DNA of 64,000 nucleotides, taken from positions 32,033,501 to 32,097,500 of the forward strand of contig NC_059385.1 of the NCBI RefSeq assembly GCF_019703515.2, given 5' to 3'. This document shows, piece by piece, positions 10,823 through 22,339 of this stretch. Made by a program: the position numbers and the translations under genes. The notes below the pieces were generated by a model. The model ran no database searches. It was not told the DNA's origin and was given only the letters and a program-made list of their open reading frames with translations. Positions within the stretch are counted from its first letter, which is position 1; every line of letters begins with the position of its first letter. The stretch is from Myxocyprinus asiaticus (lineage: Eukaryota > Chordata > Actinopteri > Cypriniformes > Catostomidae).

Positions 10823-11549
10823 TGTCAGGATCCTGTCACTTTGTCAGTCATGTTTATTGTGGTGACAGGAACCTGATACCCATGTTCTGTGTCTCTATCT
10901 GAGCACATGGCTTTGGGTGTTATTTCCTTGTCGTGTGCTCTTCTGTCTAGTCAGTACTTTCATGTTTGGAGCATGGTGTCTGGATCCTGACTCTTTGGTC
11001 TTTCGCTTTGTTTCTGGGTTGGGATCCATACACTCATGCTCCATGTCTGGTCTTTGTGAGTGCATGGCTTCGGGTTCAGGTCTCTTGGCATGCACTTCTC
11101 TGTCTTGTCTCGTTTTTTGTTTGAGCACATGGCCAATGATGGTTTCGTTGCTATGTGCTCTACTGTCTTGTCATTGTGTTTGGTGTGAGCACATGGCTTC
11201 TGTCAGGTTTGTTTGCCATGTACTCTCCTATCTCACGTCCAGGCCCTGCCCCTTGTTACCTGGTTATAAGTTAATTTTCTTCACCTGCCTTCCTTCTGTA
11301 CCCTCCTTATTTTCTACCCTATTTAACCGACCGACTGACCTACAGGTTTCAGTAGAATCCTGTGCAGAGCCTGGTCCAAGAAACTCTTCCTTCTCCAACC
11401 CAGCCAACCCGGTTCCAGTCTGTTTTTGGGACATCTGTTTCTCCCTTATGAGGCTGTTTTTGTTGTTTTTTGTTTATTTTTAAAGCTTAATAAAGTCCAA
11501 TTAAATTTCTATGCTTGAGTCCTCTCCTCTCTTTACAACGTCTGTGACA
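10823..11549 (+). mobile_element. Solo LTR-like element with five tandem hairpins
   Basis: The segment begins TGTCAGGATCCTGTCAC and ends ACGTCTGTGACA (TG...CA). It has a TATTTAA box near 11319 and AATAAA at 11488-11493 near the 3' end, the order expected of a retroviral-type LTR. No second LTR or coding region adjoins it, so it looks like a solo LTR. Flanking 5-mers (GTAAG, GTTAT) are not a clear target duplication. Between 10901 and 11225 lie five consecutive inverted repeats (see findings). Which polymerase family made it is unknown; a Gypsy-like source is my guess. Confidence 0.6.
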
Positions 11550-11739
11550 GTTATAACCACTCGATGATTGAAAGTAAGATATTTGCATTAGATAATGTGT
11601 AATTTGTAATATTTGCATATTGCATTCAGTTTGGTAGTGCTAGCATGCCAACCTTGGCCATAGTATACTCGTTACCCTCTTAAATTGTATTTTATTATGG
11701 AATGTGTGAAAATAGTTCACATAAGATCATGGAAGAGTT

Positions 11740-11749
11740 TGTGTGTGGG

Positions 11750-11806
<57 letters not shown>
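11740..11806. repeat. (GT)n microsatellite
   Basis: An almost perfect GT run of about 55 bases with a few interruptions at its left side. Confidence 0.95.
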
Positions 11807-13063
11807 TTGTTTTATTAAAGAATGACATTTATTGCTAAGCAAAGCTTGGTGTTGGGCGATTAAGTGCTACTATGGCTGACAGGATTAGTCAAACAAAAGA
11901 ATAGTAATTAGAGGCACATCAGCGGATCCATCCAAAGAAATTTAAATTTCCAGCATTCGTCATGTGTCCCTGTGTTACAAACTAGATAAATCAGCCTCCA
12001 AAGGAAGGGCACTTCGAAGGGAGAGCAATAATAGTAACCATGCTGTAAGATCGCTTCGAACAGAATTTCCAATAAAAATGAATGAATATATAAAATGAGG
12101 TTCTGAATAAACGTTATTTTTGCAGGACACTTTCCAATCCTCCAAAGCTCTCACAGTGGATGATAAAGTCTTTGAAGGGAATAGGTCATAGGTATGATCA
12201 CTTAATTGTGCATTGTGTTAAAATCTTTGTTATTATAGCCAATAGGAAGAAAATATAAAGTAACAAGCAAAACTAATTGAATATTGTGTTCAGAGGATGT
12301 GCAGTTGTTTCCAGAATTACATGGATAGACAATAATCCATTATTCTATAGACATTCAACAAATTCTTTGACTAAGTCACTGTTGCATGGATAAAGTCATG
12401 GTCAGCTCTGTGGATTGTGAGATAGCAGGTGTACGGCAATGGTGAATTACTTCTCTGTTTGGCACTGCTTACATATTTTATCTGTGTAAGTTCTTGCCAA
12501 GCTTTGTGGTCTGACTTTGAGGCTTAAACTTTGTCAGGCTAACTAGCCTCTAATGCTAATTTTCATCTCTATCTTATTGAGTTTGATCTTGAAGTGGAGT
12601 AAGTTATGTGTAACTTTAGTCAGGTAACATTGTTGGGCAATTCTGATAAATGTAGGACTTAAATTAGTAAAAATGTATTTGAATAAAAGATTAGTTATAG
12701 TATTTATCTGAGAAATGACCCCTGAAGACTTATGGAAGTAAATTGTGTTTGTGTTTCATTACAACATATAGTTCTTAAGATATAAATCATAAATCATGAG
12801 CACAAATTTGGGCACAAGCAAATTCATTGATCCACTAATTATTGGGAAACGTATGTCTCCAATATCCAAGGGGTCAAGGTTTTGTTTGGATAGAATGGTA
12901 CAGATAGCCATGCTAGTTATGCCATAACTACACTATTCTGCTGCCACATAACATCTTTCTCCATGGAAAATTCAGCGTATTTTGATAAAATAATACCATT
13001 TATTAAGCAACACACAATATGTATTAAATAACATCACAATATTCAAATATATTAAAGTAGCTG

Positions 13064-13066
<3 letters not shown>
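11807..13066. other. AT-rich non-coding, nothing recognised
   Basis: No frame with recognisable protein similarity, no clear inverted ends and no RNA-gene signature in this stretch. Confidence 0.4.
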
Positions 13067-13107
<41 letters not shown>

Positions 13108-13108
13108 T
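13067..13108. repeat. (TTA)n microsatellite
   Basis: About 14 TTA/ATT units followed by a T-rich tract. Confidence 0.95.
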
Positions 13109-13393
13109 TATTTTTTTATTTGTTTATTTTTTATTTTTTTTATTTTGGAGTGCATTTAAATGCCCAAGCTGCTTCATATAATATCACAGCTCAGTGCACA
13201 TTCTGGTGGCGCCATCAGCCAACCAGCATTGTCAGAATATTATGTAATTCAATTTTGTTATTGATTCCTGCATTAAATAAAGAAAAGCAAAACATATATA
13301 CATAGAATCAACATTATCATTCCAAATGAAAGACTTCGCTATGCTATCACATTGCTTGAAATAAGAGAGGGGGACATCTACAGGGAAAGACTG

Positions 13394-13945
13394 TTAAATC
13401 AGGGAAAGCAGGTAGTTAAATTTTGGAATACAATTCATTTTAATAACATTAACCTTCCCAATCATTGATAAATGTAATGAAGCCCACCTGCCCACATCGC
13501 TCAAAAACCTTTTAATTAAGGGGTCAAAATTAACTCTAACTAAATCAGACAAATTTGCTGAGAATGAAATGCCCAAATACTTAATGCCCTGTTTGGGCCA
13601 CTGGAAGGCGCCCGGCTGAAAAGCCGTTACTAGACTGTACGCTGTCAGAGCCAAAGCTTCGGATTTAGACCAATTGACACTGTATCCTGTGAACTTAGAA
13701 AAGGAATTAATAATTCTGTGGAGGCAAGGCATCGATCTAATGGGGTCGGAGACGAATAATAAAATATCATAAGCGTAAAGCAAAAGCTTATGCGCCATAC
13801 CTCCTGCCACCACCCCTGGAAAATCGTCTTCCTTTCTTATCGTGGCTGCTAGTGGTTCCAGGGCAAGACAGAACAATAATGGGGAAAGAGGGCAACCCTG
13901 ACGGGTGCCCCTATCCAGAGTAAATTTAATCTGAAATTAATCAAT
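13394..13945 (-). pseudogene. LINE reverse transcriptase fragment
   Basis: On the minus strand, peptides of the L1-type RT palm and thumb are visible: GCPLSPLLFCLALEPLA near 13905-13850, then HKLLLYAYDILLFVSD at about 13790-13745, where the catalytic YADD is changed to YAYD. Downstream are YSVNWSKSEAL and IKYLGISF, the conserved L1 order. The open frame 13394-13876 covers 160 codons but starts inside the domain. Further upstream (about 14070-14000) DAEKAFDMVEWD is recognisable only across frameshifts. It is inactive: one active-site Asp is lost and the frame is broken. Confidence 0.8.
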
Positions 13946-14270
13946 TTGTTTGTACTGCCGCAACCGGGTGTCTATAAAGTAACTATATTTCCAAAATCTT
14001 AAAAAGATAATCCCATTCTACCATATCAAATGCCTTTTCGGCATCAAGTGAGATGGCAGCGACTCTGATCATTCGCCACTGACCACATGATATTGATGAA
14101 ATGCCTAATGTTATCAGAAGAGCTATGGCCCTGAAAAAACCCCACCTGATCTAAAGCACCTACTATGTGATTTATTGTTCTCAGAATGTGGCAACACCTC
14201 TAAACTCACCAGGGCGTGATCTGAGACTAAGATGTTTCTAACTGAGCAATCAACAACAGATGAAATTAGG

Positions 14271-14275
<5 letters not shown>

Positions 14276-14328
<53 letters not shown>
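14276..14328. repeat. (AT)n microsatellite inside the LINE
   Basis: About 26 AT units interrupt the LINE between the endonuclease and RT pieces. Confidence 0.95.
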
Positions 14329-14330
<2 letters not shown>

Positions 14331-14331
14331 A

Positions 14332-14740
14332 TTCTAGAATAAATCTTTTGGACTGATGAAAAAAAAATGTATAGTCCCTACCAGATGGGTTCAAAGGTCT
14401 CCAAATATCTGTAAGACCAAGATTTTTACACATCCTGTGAAGTGTCAATGTTGCTCTAGGGGGCTTACAAACTTTTGCTTCACTATGATCAAGGACTGAG
14501 TCCATCAAATGATTAAAGTCTCCTCCCAATATTATATCATGAGGGGTGCCAGCAGCTTGCAACATCCCTTCAAGATCTATAAAAAAAGCCCTGATCATCA
14601 GCGTTAGGTGTGTAAATATTAGCAAAAATCATCCTTTGCCCCTGAATTTCTGCTAAAACAATAATGACTCTTCCTAATTTATCTTTAATCTGTTTGAGAC
14701 ATTTGAACTGTAGATGTTTGCTTATCAAAGTAATGACTCC
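14332..14740 (-). pseudogene. LINE AP-endonuclease fragment
   Basis: Minus-strand peptides RVIIVLAEIQGQRMIFANIYTP near 14680-14610 and DIILGGDFNHLMDSVLDHS near 14550-14490 match the endonuclease core of L1-type LINEs (GGDFN motif). SGRDYTFF follows near 14385. A one- or two-base shift separates the pieces, and the downstream end runs into the TA repeat at 14328. Confidence 0.75.
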
Positions 14741-14746
14741 CCTGCA

Positions 14747-14879
14747 CACATTTTGCAGTGAATAATAAATACAAATTCAAGCATTCAAATAAATATAATA
14801 AATCAATATAGCCTACAAACAGGTGAAAGTCCCGTAAGTCTATCAGGAATTTTTACGATAGGACATCATTATTTAGTTA

Positions 14880-14919
<40 letters not shown>

Positions 14920-15182
14920 TTAAGTTTATACAGCACCTTTTCAAAGCTCAAGAACACTTGACATTATCAAATTTAGCACAGTTTAAAGAAGAAGAAGAGA
15001 GACAGAGCAAATTTCAGTTTCTTTGTTTTACATTAGCAGGAATATTCCAAATAGATTAATACTATATGGTGCATATAAACCTTTATGGAGCATTTTAGCT
15101 TTTTTCGGAATAAAGTCTTAACTAGTTAATTACCTTAATCGCTGATGTGAATATAAATTTGGTCAAATGTGATTCGATGCAT
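14747..15182 (+). repeat. Dispersed repeat, copy 1 (paralog at 48422-48830)
   Basis: About 430 bases run colinear, in the same orientation, with 48422-48830. Shared words include ACATTTTGCAGTGAATAATA, AATATAGCCTACAAACAGGT, GTAAGTCTATCA and CCTTAATCGCTGATGTG. Both copies contain an AAT microsatellite at the same internal place (14881-14918 here). No coding frame; family not known to me. Confidence 0.85.
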
Positions 15183-16491
15183 GGATCTTAAAATATTCTT
15201 GGAGAAAATGTGATGCTACCTCAGATGTTTTTTATCATCCTAGGGGACAGTCTCTGGTTACAAAGCAGACCAATCACAGCTGTTGTGGTCTGTGTCTTGA
15301 CAACGCATGGTTACAGTTTTGGAAAGGTGCATATTAGGCTACGCCGTAGGCTACACCATAAATGCTACGCAGCCTATGGCGTAGGTTTGATGCAGAAGTA
15401 TAAATTAGCCTTAATTCGCATTTTAGAGATTTTATTTGCATCTTGCTGTTTCCATCCAGCAGTTTTTATGCAATATCCCATAATGCGCATAAAAATACTT
15501 GGGTGGAAACCCAGCTTAGGATACAATAGTTTGTCCAAATTCTTGAATCACTCCTAGTAAGGACTGAAACTATAACCTTTGTGTCAGCAGCACATATCCT
15601 TCATGGATAGTTTACCACCATACTTTATGAAATAGTGGTAAGGACAGTTAACTTTCCATTCTCTTCACGCATGCTTAAATGTCCTCACATGCAGACATGA
15701 GCTTCATGGGAAAGTCGTTTGTGCTCTTGAATCAACTGAACCAAGATGTTGTATCTGTTTCAGGAGGGAAAGAGAAGATGCCCATTCACAGCTAACCAGC
15801 TACCTGTTTATCTGTCAGTATGCAGAGTTGCAGAGATGATGAATTTGTTTGTTTGAACTAGAGAAAGAGTCATTCCATAAATGAAGTACCATTTGTTTCT
15901 AACATTTGATTATGTGCACTAAGCACAAAAATCTGCATTATTATTATTTTTTTTTTCCAATCTTAAATATATTAATTCAAAATTAATTATATTTTCATTT
16001 GAATTGTGCACTTCACTTACATCAGTGAGGGTCAGACAGTCATACTTACAGTTCAACCTACACCATGTATTACGTTGCAGTTCCAAATAAAGTTACCACC
16101 CACTAGCGAGTAACACTAATTTGCCAAAGCCAGTTTTTACTTGCATTTGAAGCTTGGTGAGTGTTAATTTAAGACTCTGCCTATAAACAATAAAAACATG
16201 TATTTTACAACTGCACTTGTGTATGTCAGCTGCTATCGGATTACTGTGTAAAAACAGTTGAGATCAGATGAATAAAATCCTTAAAGAAAATAACCACAAA
16301 CATAATAAATTTAACCAGCTCAACACATATATTCAGACCTGTTGTTTGTATGATGTTGCAGAATGAAAGGCCACTGTTAAACTTAATTTTCTATTTCTCC
16401 TTCAGTATTTTCTATAACCTTTTTCTTGGAAAGACTCAATGAGACAGACTTTCACACATCTCACTCTGTGAATAGAGCAGTTTTATTTTTT

Positions 16492-16497
<6 letters not shown>
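15183..16497. other. Non-coding, nothing recognised
   Basis: Between 15335 and 15400 the sequence is rich in GGCTACGCCGTAGGCTA-type palindromic words, possibly a MITE core. The rest is AT-rich without recognisable genes. Confidence 0.35.

Positions 16498-16551
<54 letters not shown>
16498..16551. repeat. (AT)n microsatellite
   Basis: A perfect AT run of about 27 units. Confidence 0.95.
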
Positions 16552-16553
<2 letters not shown>

Positions 16554-17012
16554 TTTCCTTTTAAATTCAAAGGTCTTTCTTATTTGAACAGATGTGGGCA
16601 GGCGTGTAGCTGATCATTCCCAAGTGACCCTAACATGCACTTCCTGTCCAGTAAGCTAACACCCAGGAATGGAACAATCCCACTTTGTACCTACAAGTCA
16701 GTATTAGAATAAAGTGCTTTCAGTCCCTGTTTTTAATGTTTCTAACTCTTTGATTTATTCATTTTGTCTTAACAGAAAGCCCTTATTTATACCAAAGTGT
16801 CATTTCTACTCTGCAGTACATATTCATGGCCCCCATATGTCTTCATATATTGGATAAAAATATTAAACTATTTTAAAAGATGGAAATCATATTAAGTTTT
16901 ATCTCTCTCTCTGCTTGTTCCCTGTCTGTCACTCACTCGACGTTGTGTCGATGTAGTGACACTAGGGGTTCACTCTTGAGAGCTCCAATCACCTTTTCTT
17001 TATTCAGAAAAG

Positions 17013-17076
17013 GCCAATGAATATTGGCGAGTGGAATTTGCATGCCACTCTCCTCCCTGGACATACGGGTGTAAAA
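17013..17076 (+). promoter_or_regulatory. CCAAT palindrome and TATA-like box in DIRS C left ITR
   Basis: CCAATGAATATTGG (17013-17026) pairs a CCAAT box with its inverse. A TATA-like TGTAAAAGG starts 57 bp after the start of the palindrome, against 52 bp in the other copies. Confidence 0.6.
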
Positions 17077-17327
17077 GGAGATGGCATGTACCACTCATTC
17101 AGACTTGTTCTTCAGAGCTGAGCGCATGTGTGTGTGTGTACGTCACGTCACCTTATTCCTTGCTGCTGGAATTTACGGCGCATATCAGCGGTCGCCCTCG
17201 CACGGTCAAGTGTTGTGCTTCCCCTGGGCACTTCTGCGGCTGAGTCCACAGGTGTTAAAAGAGTATATACCAAAAGAGTATATTTTCTCTAAAAGAGCTC
17301 GCACAAACGATTGCCGTCTTTTTAAAG

Positions 17328-17717
17328 ATGTCCATTTGCCTTTGTGCTACTGGGTGTGGCCGTTATCTCTCCCCACTGGATGGCCATGAGATCTGTCTCA
17401 AGTGCTTAGGTCGCCAGCACACCGAGGCAGCTTTCATGGAGGGGTCATGTTCTCACTGCGAGAACATGCCCATGAGAACGTTGCGGTCGCGGCTCTCTTC
17501 CTTCTTTGTGAAGCAGAGAGCCACTGCGGCTGCTTCCCAACCCGGTCTGTCCTGCATTGAAACTCAGGCGGCCATGTCGGCGAGAGCCACGGGCGATCTG
17601 GATGTGGATATGGGAGCATTTCTGACGGCTCAATCCCCGCAGACCTCCCAGCCCCCAGCACATTCGTTCCGCCCAGTAGAGTTCACGAGCGAGGTTGGCA
17701 CCTCAGGGCGGATTTAA
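17328..17717 (+). CDS. DIRS C Gag N-terminal part with CX2C pairs
   Basis: A 129-codon frame starting MSICLCATGCGRYL. Cysteines and histidines at residues 4, 6, 10, 20, 23, 26, 31, 41, 43 and 44 form CX2C ... CX2C pairs, suggesting a zinc-binding fold at the N-terminus. After about residue 60 it becomes Ala/Ser/Pro-rich and ends in a stop. The remainder of the structural protein resumes in another frame at 17854, so Gag is split by a frameshift around 17720-17850. DIRS ORF1 is taken to be a nucleic-acid-binding structural protein; the zinc role is inferred from spacing only. The start was chosen because it is the first ATG after the leader and precedes the Cys cluster. Confidence 0.6.
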   Translation: MSICLCATGCGRYLSPLDGHEICLKCLGRQHTEAAFMEGSCSHCENMPMRTLRSRLSSFFVKQRATAAASQPGLSCIETQAAMSARATGDLDVDMGAFLTAQSPQTSQPPAHSFRPVEFTSEVGTSGRI

Positions 17718-17853
17718 TATCTCTTTCCGTGCTCACGACAAGGATGAGTTATCAGTTACAGCATCGGAGGGTGGGCTTCTGCTTTTGGAAGCGGACTAAT
17801 CTTCTGAGCTCCCACTCTCGGGCGGTAGAGCTCAGGATGAGGCGGACGCTTAG

Positions 17854-18633
17854 TTGGCAGCCATGCTTGCCCGGTCGGCTGCGAACATCGGGCTGGAGTG
17901 GAACCCTCCACCCTGCCCTGAGCGTTCACAGCTAGATGATTGGTTTTTGGGCTCGGAGCGCAATGCACGGCTGCGCCCCACCCAACTGCCCTTCTTCCCG
18001 GAAGTGCACGAGGAGCTCGCGAAGTTGTGGAAGGCACTTTTCTCTGCCTGTACACACTTTGCCAGCTCATCCACCCTAACTACCCTCGACAGCAGAGCGG
18101 CTAAGGGATATGTTGAGCTTCGCCGGATAGAGCGCGTTGTCATGGTGCATTTATGCCTGCAGGATGCAGCCACCTGGAGGAACCGACCAAGGCTTCCTTC
18201 CAAGGCATGTACGTTTTCTTTGTCACTCATGGCGAAGGCTTACAATGCTGCGGGTCAGGCTGCTTCCGCCCTGCACGCCATGGCCATCCTGCAGGTCCAC
18301 CAGGCCAAGGTGCTCAAAGATCTGCACGAGGGTAGGACCGACCCAGGGCTTATGCAGGAACTGTGCACTAAGACTGATCTCACTCTACGGGCAACGAAAG
18401 TCACGGCACGTGCCCTGGGCCGGACGATGTCCACCTTGGTGGTTCAAGAGCAGCACATGTGGCTCAACCTTGCGGAGATGTGTGATGCCAAGAAAGTCTG
18501 CTTTCTCGATGCGCCCATTTCCCAAGGGGGGCTCTTTGGTGACACTGTCGAGGATTTCGCCCACCAGTTCTCAATGGTGAAGAAGCAGATGGAGGCCATC
18601 AAACACATCCTGCCATGGCTCGGACGCCTATAG
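17854..18633 (+). CDS. DIRS C Gag C-terminal part
   Basis: A 259-codon frame rich in helices, ending in HILPWLGRL and a stop. Diagnostic stretches are SQLDDWFLGSERN (near residue 26), QLPFFPEVHEELAKLWKA (near 44), LRATKVTARALGRTMSTLV (near 180) and GLFGDTVEDFAHQF (near 228). The last two recur almost unchanged at 56540-56710 in copy G, showing a conserved Gag core. It follows the Gag N-terminal piece in a different frame and precedes RT by about 200 bases, where the linker frame is broken. The first ATG is probably not the native start. Confidence 0.6.
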   Translation: MAAMLARSAANIGLEWNPPPCPERSQLDDWFLGSERNARLRPTQLPFFPEVHEELAKLWKALFSACTHFASSSTLTTLDSRAAKGYVELRRIERVVMVHLCLQDAATWRNRPRLPSKACTFSLSLMAKAYNAAGQAASALHAMAILQVHQAKVLKDLHEGRTDPGLMQELCTKTDLTLRATKVTARALGRTMSTLVVQEQHMWLNLAEMCDAKKVCFLDAPISQGGLFGDTVEDFAHQFSMVKKQMEAIKHILPWLGRL

Positions 18634-18831
18634 GCCTCTGAAGTCCCACGCCCTGTCTGCCTCTCGCCAGGGCCGTCCTCCTACGGTGCCGGCCCCGGCT
18701 CCCCCACCATTGGAGCCCCATACACTGGTCTTTAGAAGAAGATTCTCCTGCAGGAAGGCAGCACCAGAAGGGAACAATAGAACCTGTCCCCTTAGCCAAG
18801 TCGCACAAGGGCTTTTAAAGCCCTTATTTTA

Positions 18832-19743
18832 TTGTGCTCAAGAGAGGGGGGGTTGCACCCAATCCTGGATCTGTGTGCCTTGAACAGAGCCTTACACAGG
18901 CTTCTGTTCAAGATGTGGACGCAGAAGCGCATCCTGACGTCTGTACGACATCAGGATTGGTTCGCGGCCATCGACCTGAAGGATGCGTACTTTCACGTAT
19001 CGATCCTTCCTCGACACAGACCCTTTCTTCGGTTTGCCTTGGAGGGACGAGCATACCATTTCAAGGTCCTCCCTTTCGGTCTGTCCCTGTCTCCTCGTGT
19101 CTTTACCAAGGTCATAGAGGCTGCCCTGGCCCTACTGAGGGAGAAGGGCATTCGCATTCTCAATTATCTCGACGACTGGCTGATCCTAGCTCACTCACGA
19201 GATCTATTGTGTATGCACAGGGACCTTGTGCTTCGGCACCTCGACCGACTGGGGCTTCAGGTCAACTGGGAACAGAACAAGCTCTCCCTGGTGGAGAGCA
19301 TCTCTTTTCTCGGTATGGAGTTGGACTCGGTCACCCTGATGGCATGCCTTATGAATGAGCATGCACAGTCGGTGCTGGCCTGCCTGAAAACCCTTCACAC
19401 AGAAGGTAGCAGTCCCAGTGAAACAATTTCAGAGGCTCCTGGGGCATATGGCATCCTCGGCGGTGGTACTCCCCCTCAGGTTGATGCATATGAGACCGCA
19501 CCAGCACTGGCTACAGACTTGAGTCCCGAGGTGGGAATGGTGCCACGGCACCCATCGCATGACTATATTCAGTCCTTGGTCAGACCTGCCATTTCTATGG
19601 GCAGGGGTTCCCTTAGAGCAGGTCTCTATGGAATGTTCACATATGGAATGATGCCACTGGGGAGGACCCCCAGTGCAACAGTGGCCGAGGCAGAGCAGAG
19701 CTCTGATGAGGGGAGACACAAAGTTCACCTGAGGGGAAACTGA
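18832..19743 (+). pseudogene. DIRS C reverse transcriptase, catalytic core kept, frame lost downstream
   Basis: The open frame covers RT motifs in order: ILDLCALN (residue 11), DWFAAIDLKDAYFHV (42-56), VLPFGLSLSPRVFTK (79-93), ILNYLDDWLILAHS (109-122) and SFLGMELDS (158-166). D48, D114 and D115 are the expected metal-binding aspartates. Upstream the usual PYFIVLKKGGG motif is split by a frameshift near 18835. After about residue 190 the frame shifts into nonsense (EAPGAYGILGGG is an out-of-frame reading of the connection region). At about 19626 the copy breaks off into inverted 3' UTR sequence. RNase H and YR are absent on this strand. The polymerase would copy element RNA in virus-like particles, but this gene cannot make a whole enzyme. 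Confidence 0.8.
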
Positions 19744-20041
19744 ACAGTGGAAATGCATCATACGGGATTACCGAGGGGGAAATCACCATGTATGGAGCAC
19801 TGAGTCTAAGTACACGGGCTCACCTGAAAAGGGGTGTACCATGAGTAGTGGGCCTGGCGGTGTCACTCCTCCGCCGAGTTCGCCAACGAATAGTGCTTAA
19901 GGAATTAAAGAGGTATCCAGTGTTCACCAGTCAACTGTTGTGGACAAGATAGCACACATTATCACCTCAAGAGGGGAAAGGAGCAATGCAAGTGATACAC
20001 CCAACTGGCCGCCCGGCCTATCTGTTGTTACCCCGTAACAC
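19627..20041 (-). other. DIRS C 3' UTR (minus strand) and inversion junction
   Basis: Downstream of the minus-strand YR stop. It starts like the 3' UTR of other copies (GGGTGTATCACTTGCA near 20000) but soon diverges, supporting a separate subfamily. The junction with plus-strand RT sequence is near 19626. Confidence 0.5.
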
Positions 20042-20987
20042 TCAGGTCGAAACCGGCTTTATGTGCAGGTTGTAGAACCTCGCAAAGGTATTGGGTGTAG
20101 CCCAACCCGCTGCTCTGCATATGTCTGCTAGAGAGGTGCCCCTTGCCAGTGCCCAGGAGGATGCAACACCCATGGTGAAGTGTGCCCGCACTCCCAAAGG
20201 GCACGGCAGTTCTTGTGATTGGTAAGCCAGTGAAATGGCATCCACAATCCAATGGGACAACCTCTGTTTGGAGACAGCTTTCCCCTTCTGCTGCCCTCCA
20301 AAGCAGACAAAACGCTGCTCCGAGCATCTAAAGCTCTGCATGTGGTCCAGATAGATGTGCAGGGTGCGAACTGGACACACCAATGACAAGGCCGGGTCTT
20401 TCTCCTCTGAAGGGAGTGCTTGCAGGTTCACCACCTGATCCCAGAAGGGAGTGATGGGAACTTTGGGCACATAACCGGGCCAGGGTCTCAAGATCAGGTG
20501 AGAGTGTGCCGGCCCAAACTCCAGGCATTCGCTGGTGAAAGAGAGCGCCTGCAGGTCCCCCATCCTCTTGATAGACGTGAGCACCACCAGGAGGGCCATC
20601 TTCAGGGACAAAGTGCTGAGCTTGGCCTGCTCTAGGGGTCAAAGGGGTCTCTCTGTAAGGCAGGTAGGACCACAGAGAGATCCCAAGAGGGAATCAGGTG
20701 CAGTCTAGGGGGATTCAATCTCCTCATGCCTTTGAGGAACCTGGTGATCAGGTCGTGCTGTCGAGAGGGTCTCCCATCCAGTGTATCATGATATGCTGTA
20801 ATAGCAGCCACATACACCTTCAGGGTGGAGGGAGACAGCCATCTCTGCAGTCCCTCTTGTAGAAATGAAATCAGCTGGTCTGCATGGGGGTGGAGTCTCC
20901 ACTCTCTGCGGAGCATTAACTGCCGTGAGAGCGTATCTGCTGCACAGTTGAGGATGCCCGGGAGGTGAGTGGCTCGCAGAGACTTCA
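20042..20987 (-). pseudogene. DIRS C tyrosine recombinase, catalytic Arg lost
   Basis: Two frames (20632-20988 and 20042-20611) together read from the RNase H end (LPGILNCAADTLSRQ) straight into the YR core-binding region (LSPSTLKVYVAAI), so the pol C-terminus and YR N-terminus are deleted. The catalytic part keeps Arg in SIKRMGDL, the FVCFGGQ and KAVSKQR stretches, and Tyr in TFARFYNL. The HxxR motif, HSTR in copy G, reads HFTM here, replacing the second catalytic arginine. A frameshift near 20625 separates the two frames. A YR of this kind would join the circular DNA to the genome; this one should be dead. Confidence 0.8.
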
Positions 20988-21024
20988 ACGTCTGCTGACT
21001 CCAAAGGAGGAGGCAGTGGGCGAG

Positions 21025-22027
21025 TTACGACATGCGACGTGAGCGTACTGCACCCTGGCAGGTTATGTACGCCACAGTCGCTGTGTTGTCTGTTTGGATC
21101 AACATGTGCTTGCCCTGAATCATTGGCCGAAGCCTCCGCAGGGCCAGCGATACTGCCAGCAACTCTAGGCAGTTGATGTGCCATTGTAGGCGGGGCCCTG
21201 TCCAGAGCCCTGTACTGCCTGCCCATTGCACACAACACCCCAGCCCATGTTCGAGGCACCTGTTATGACCACGACGTGCCTCGAGACCTACTCTAAGGGA
21301 ACCCCTGCCCGTAGAAACACCAGGTCTGACCAAGGACTGAAAGTTTGACGGCACCAAGGCATGATATTCACGTACTGGGTGCCGTGGCGCCATACCCACC
21401 TCGGGACTCAAGTCTATAGCCAGTGCTGGAGCGGCCTCATATGCATCGACCCAAGGGGGAGTACCGCCGCCGAGGATGCCATATGCCCCAGGAGCTTCTG
21501 AAATTGTTTCACCGGGACCGCTACCTTCTGCGTGAAGGTTTTTATGCAGGCCAGCACCGACTGTGCATGCTCGTTCATAAGGCATGCCATCAGGGTGACC
21601 GTATCCAACTCCATACCGAGAAAAGAGAAGGCTTTGCACCGGGGAGAGCTTGCTCTTTTTGCCAGTTGACCTGAAGCCCCAGTCGGTTGAGGTGCTGAAG
21701 CACAAGGTCCCTGTGCACACACAATAGATCTCGCGAGTGAGCTAGGATCAGCCAGTCATCGAGATAATTGAGAATGCGAATGCCCTTCTTCCTCAGCGAG
21801 GCCAGGGCAGCCTCTGCGACCTTGGTAAAGACGTGAGGAGACAGGGACAGACCGAAAGGGAGGACCTTGTACTGGAGGCAAACCGGAGAAAGGGTCTGTG
21901 TCAAGGAAGGATCAATACATGAAAGTGCGTGTCTTTCAGGTCGATGGCCGCGAACCAATCGTTCAGACGTCAGGATGCGCTTCTGCATCAAAATCTTGAA
22001 TGGAAGCCTGTGTAAGGCTCTGTTCAA
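21025..22027 (-). pseudogene. DIRS C reverse transcriptase/RNase H, minus-strand half
   Basis: Frame 21590-22027 reads MNRALHRLPFK, a damaged DLKDA region, VLPFGLSLSPHVFTK and ILNYLDDWLILAHS with both aspartates intact. It then shifts frame. Frame 21025-21720 carries the RNase H part: GPRLQWHINCLELLAV (Glu of the active site) and LIQTDNTATVAYI (Asp). The first RNase H Asp region reads out of frame. Gag is entirely missing between the leader (about 22200) and the RT. Confidence 0.8.
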
Positions 22028-22339
22028 GGCATGCAGATCCCCCCACCACCTCTCTTGGGCACGTTAAAATATAAGGGTGGTAAAAGCCCTTGTGCGACTC
22101 GGCTAAGGGGATGTGTTCTATCCGCCCAAAGGACCGAGGCATCCTCGCCTCGCACAGCGGTGGAGAGGACGCCACAGAACCTGGGTGTCCGTCTAGCGAA
22201 CTGGATCGTGTAGCCGAGCCGGATTGTCCTGATGAGGGCGAGGGTGACTGTTGAAAAGCACTGTAAATTCCAGCAGCAAGGAATAAGGTGATGGGATGAA
22301 CACACACACACATGCGCTTGGCTCTGAAGAACAAGTCTG

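Larger units (their letters stand above)
13380..14760 (-). mobile_element. L1/Tx1-type LINE remnant (endonuclease and RT pieces)
   Basis: Minus-strand reading gives an apurinic-endonuclease piece followed by a reverse-transcriptase piece, in the order of LINE ORF2, with large internal loss, frameshifts and a TA microsatellite embedded in it. It lacks both ends. The retained motifs are described under the two pseudogene entries. Confidence 0.8.

Noticed and set aside
17850..18230. Minus-strand ORF of 126 codons opposite DIRS C gag
   Set aside because: Antisense shadow; conserved Gag motifs read on the plus strand.
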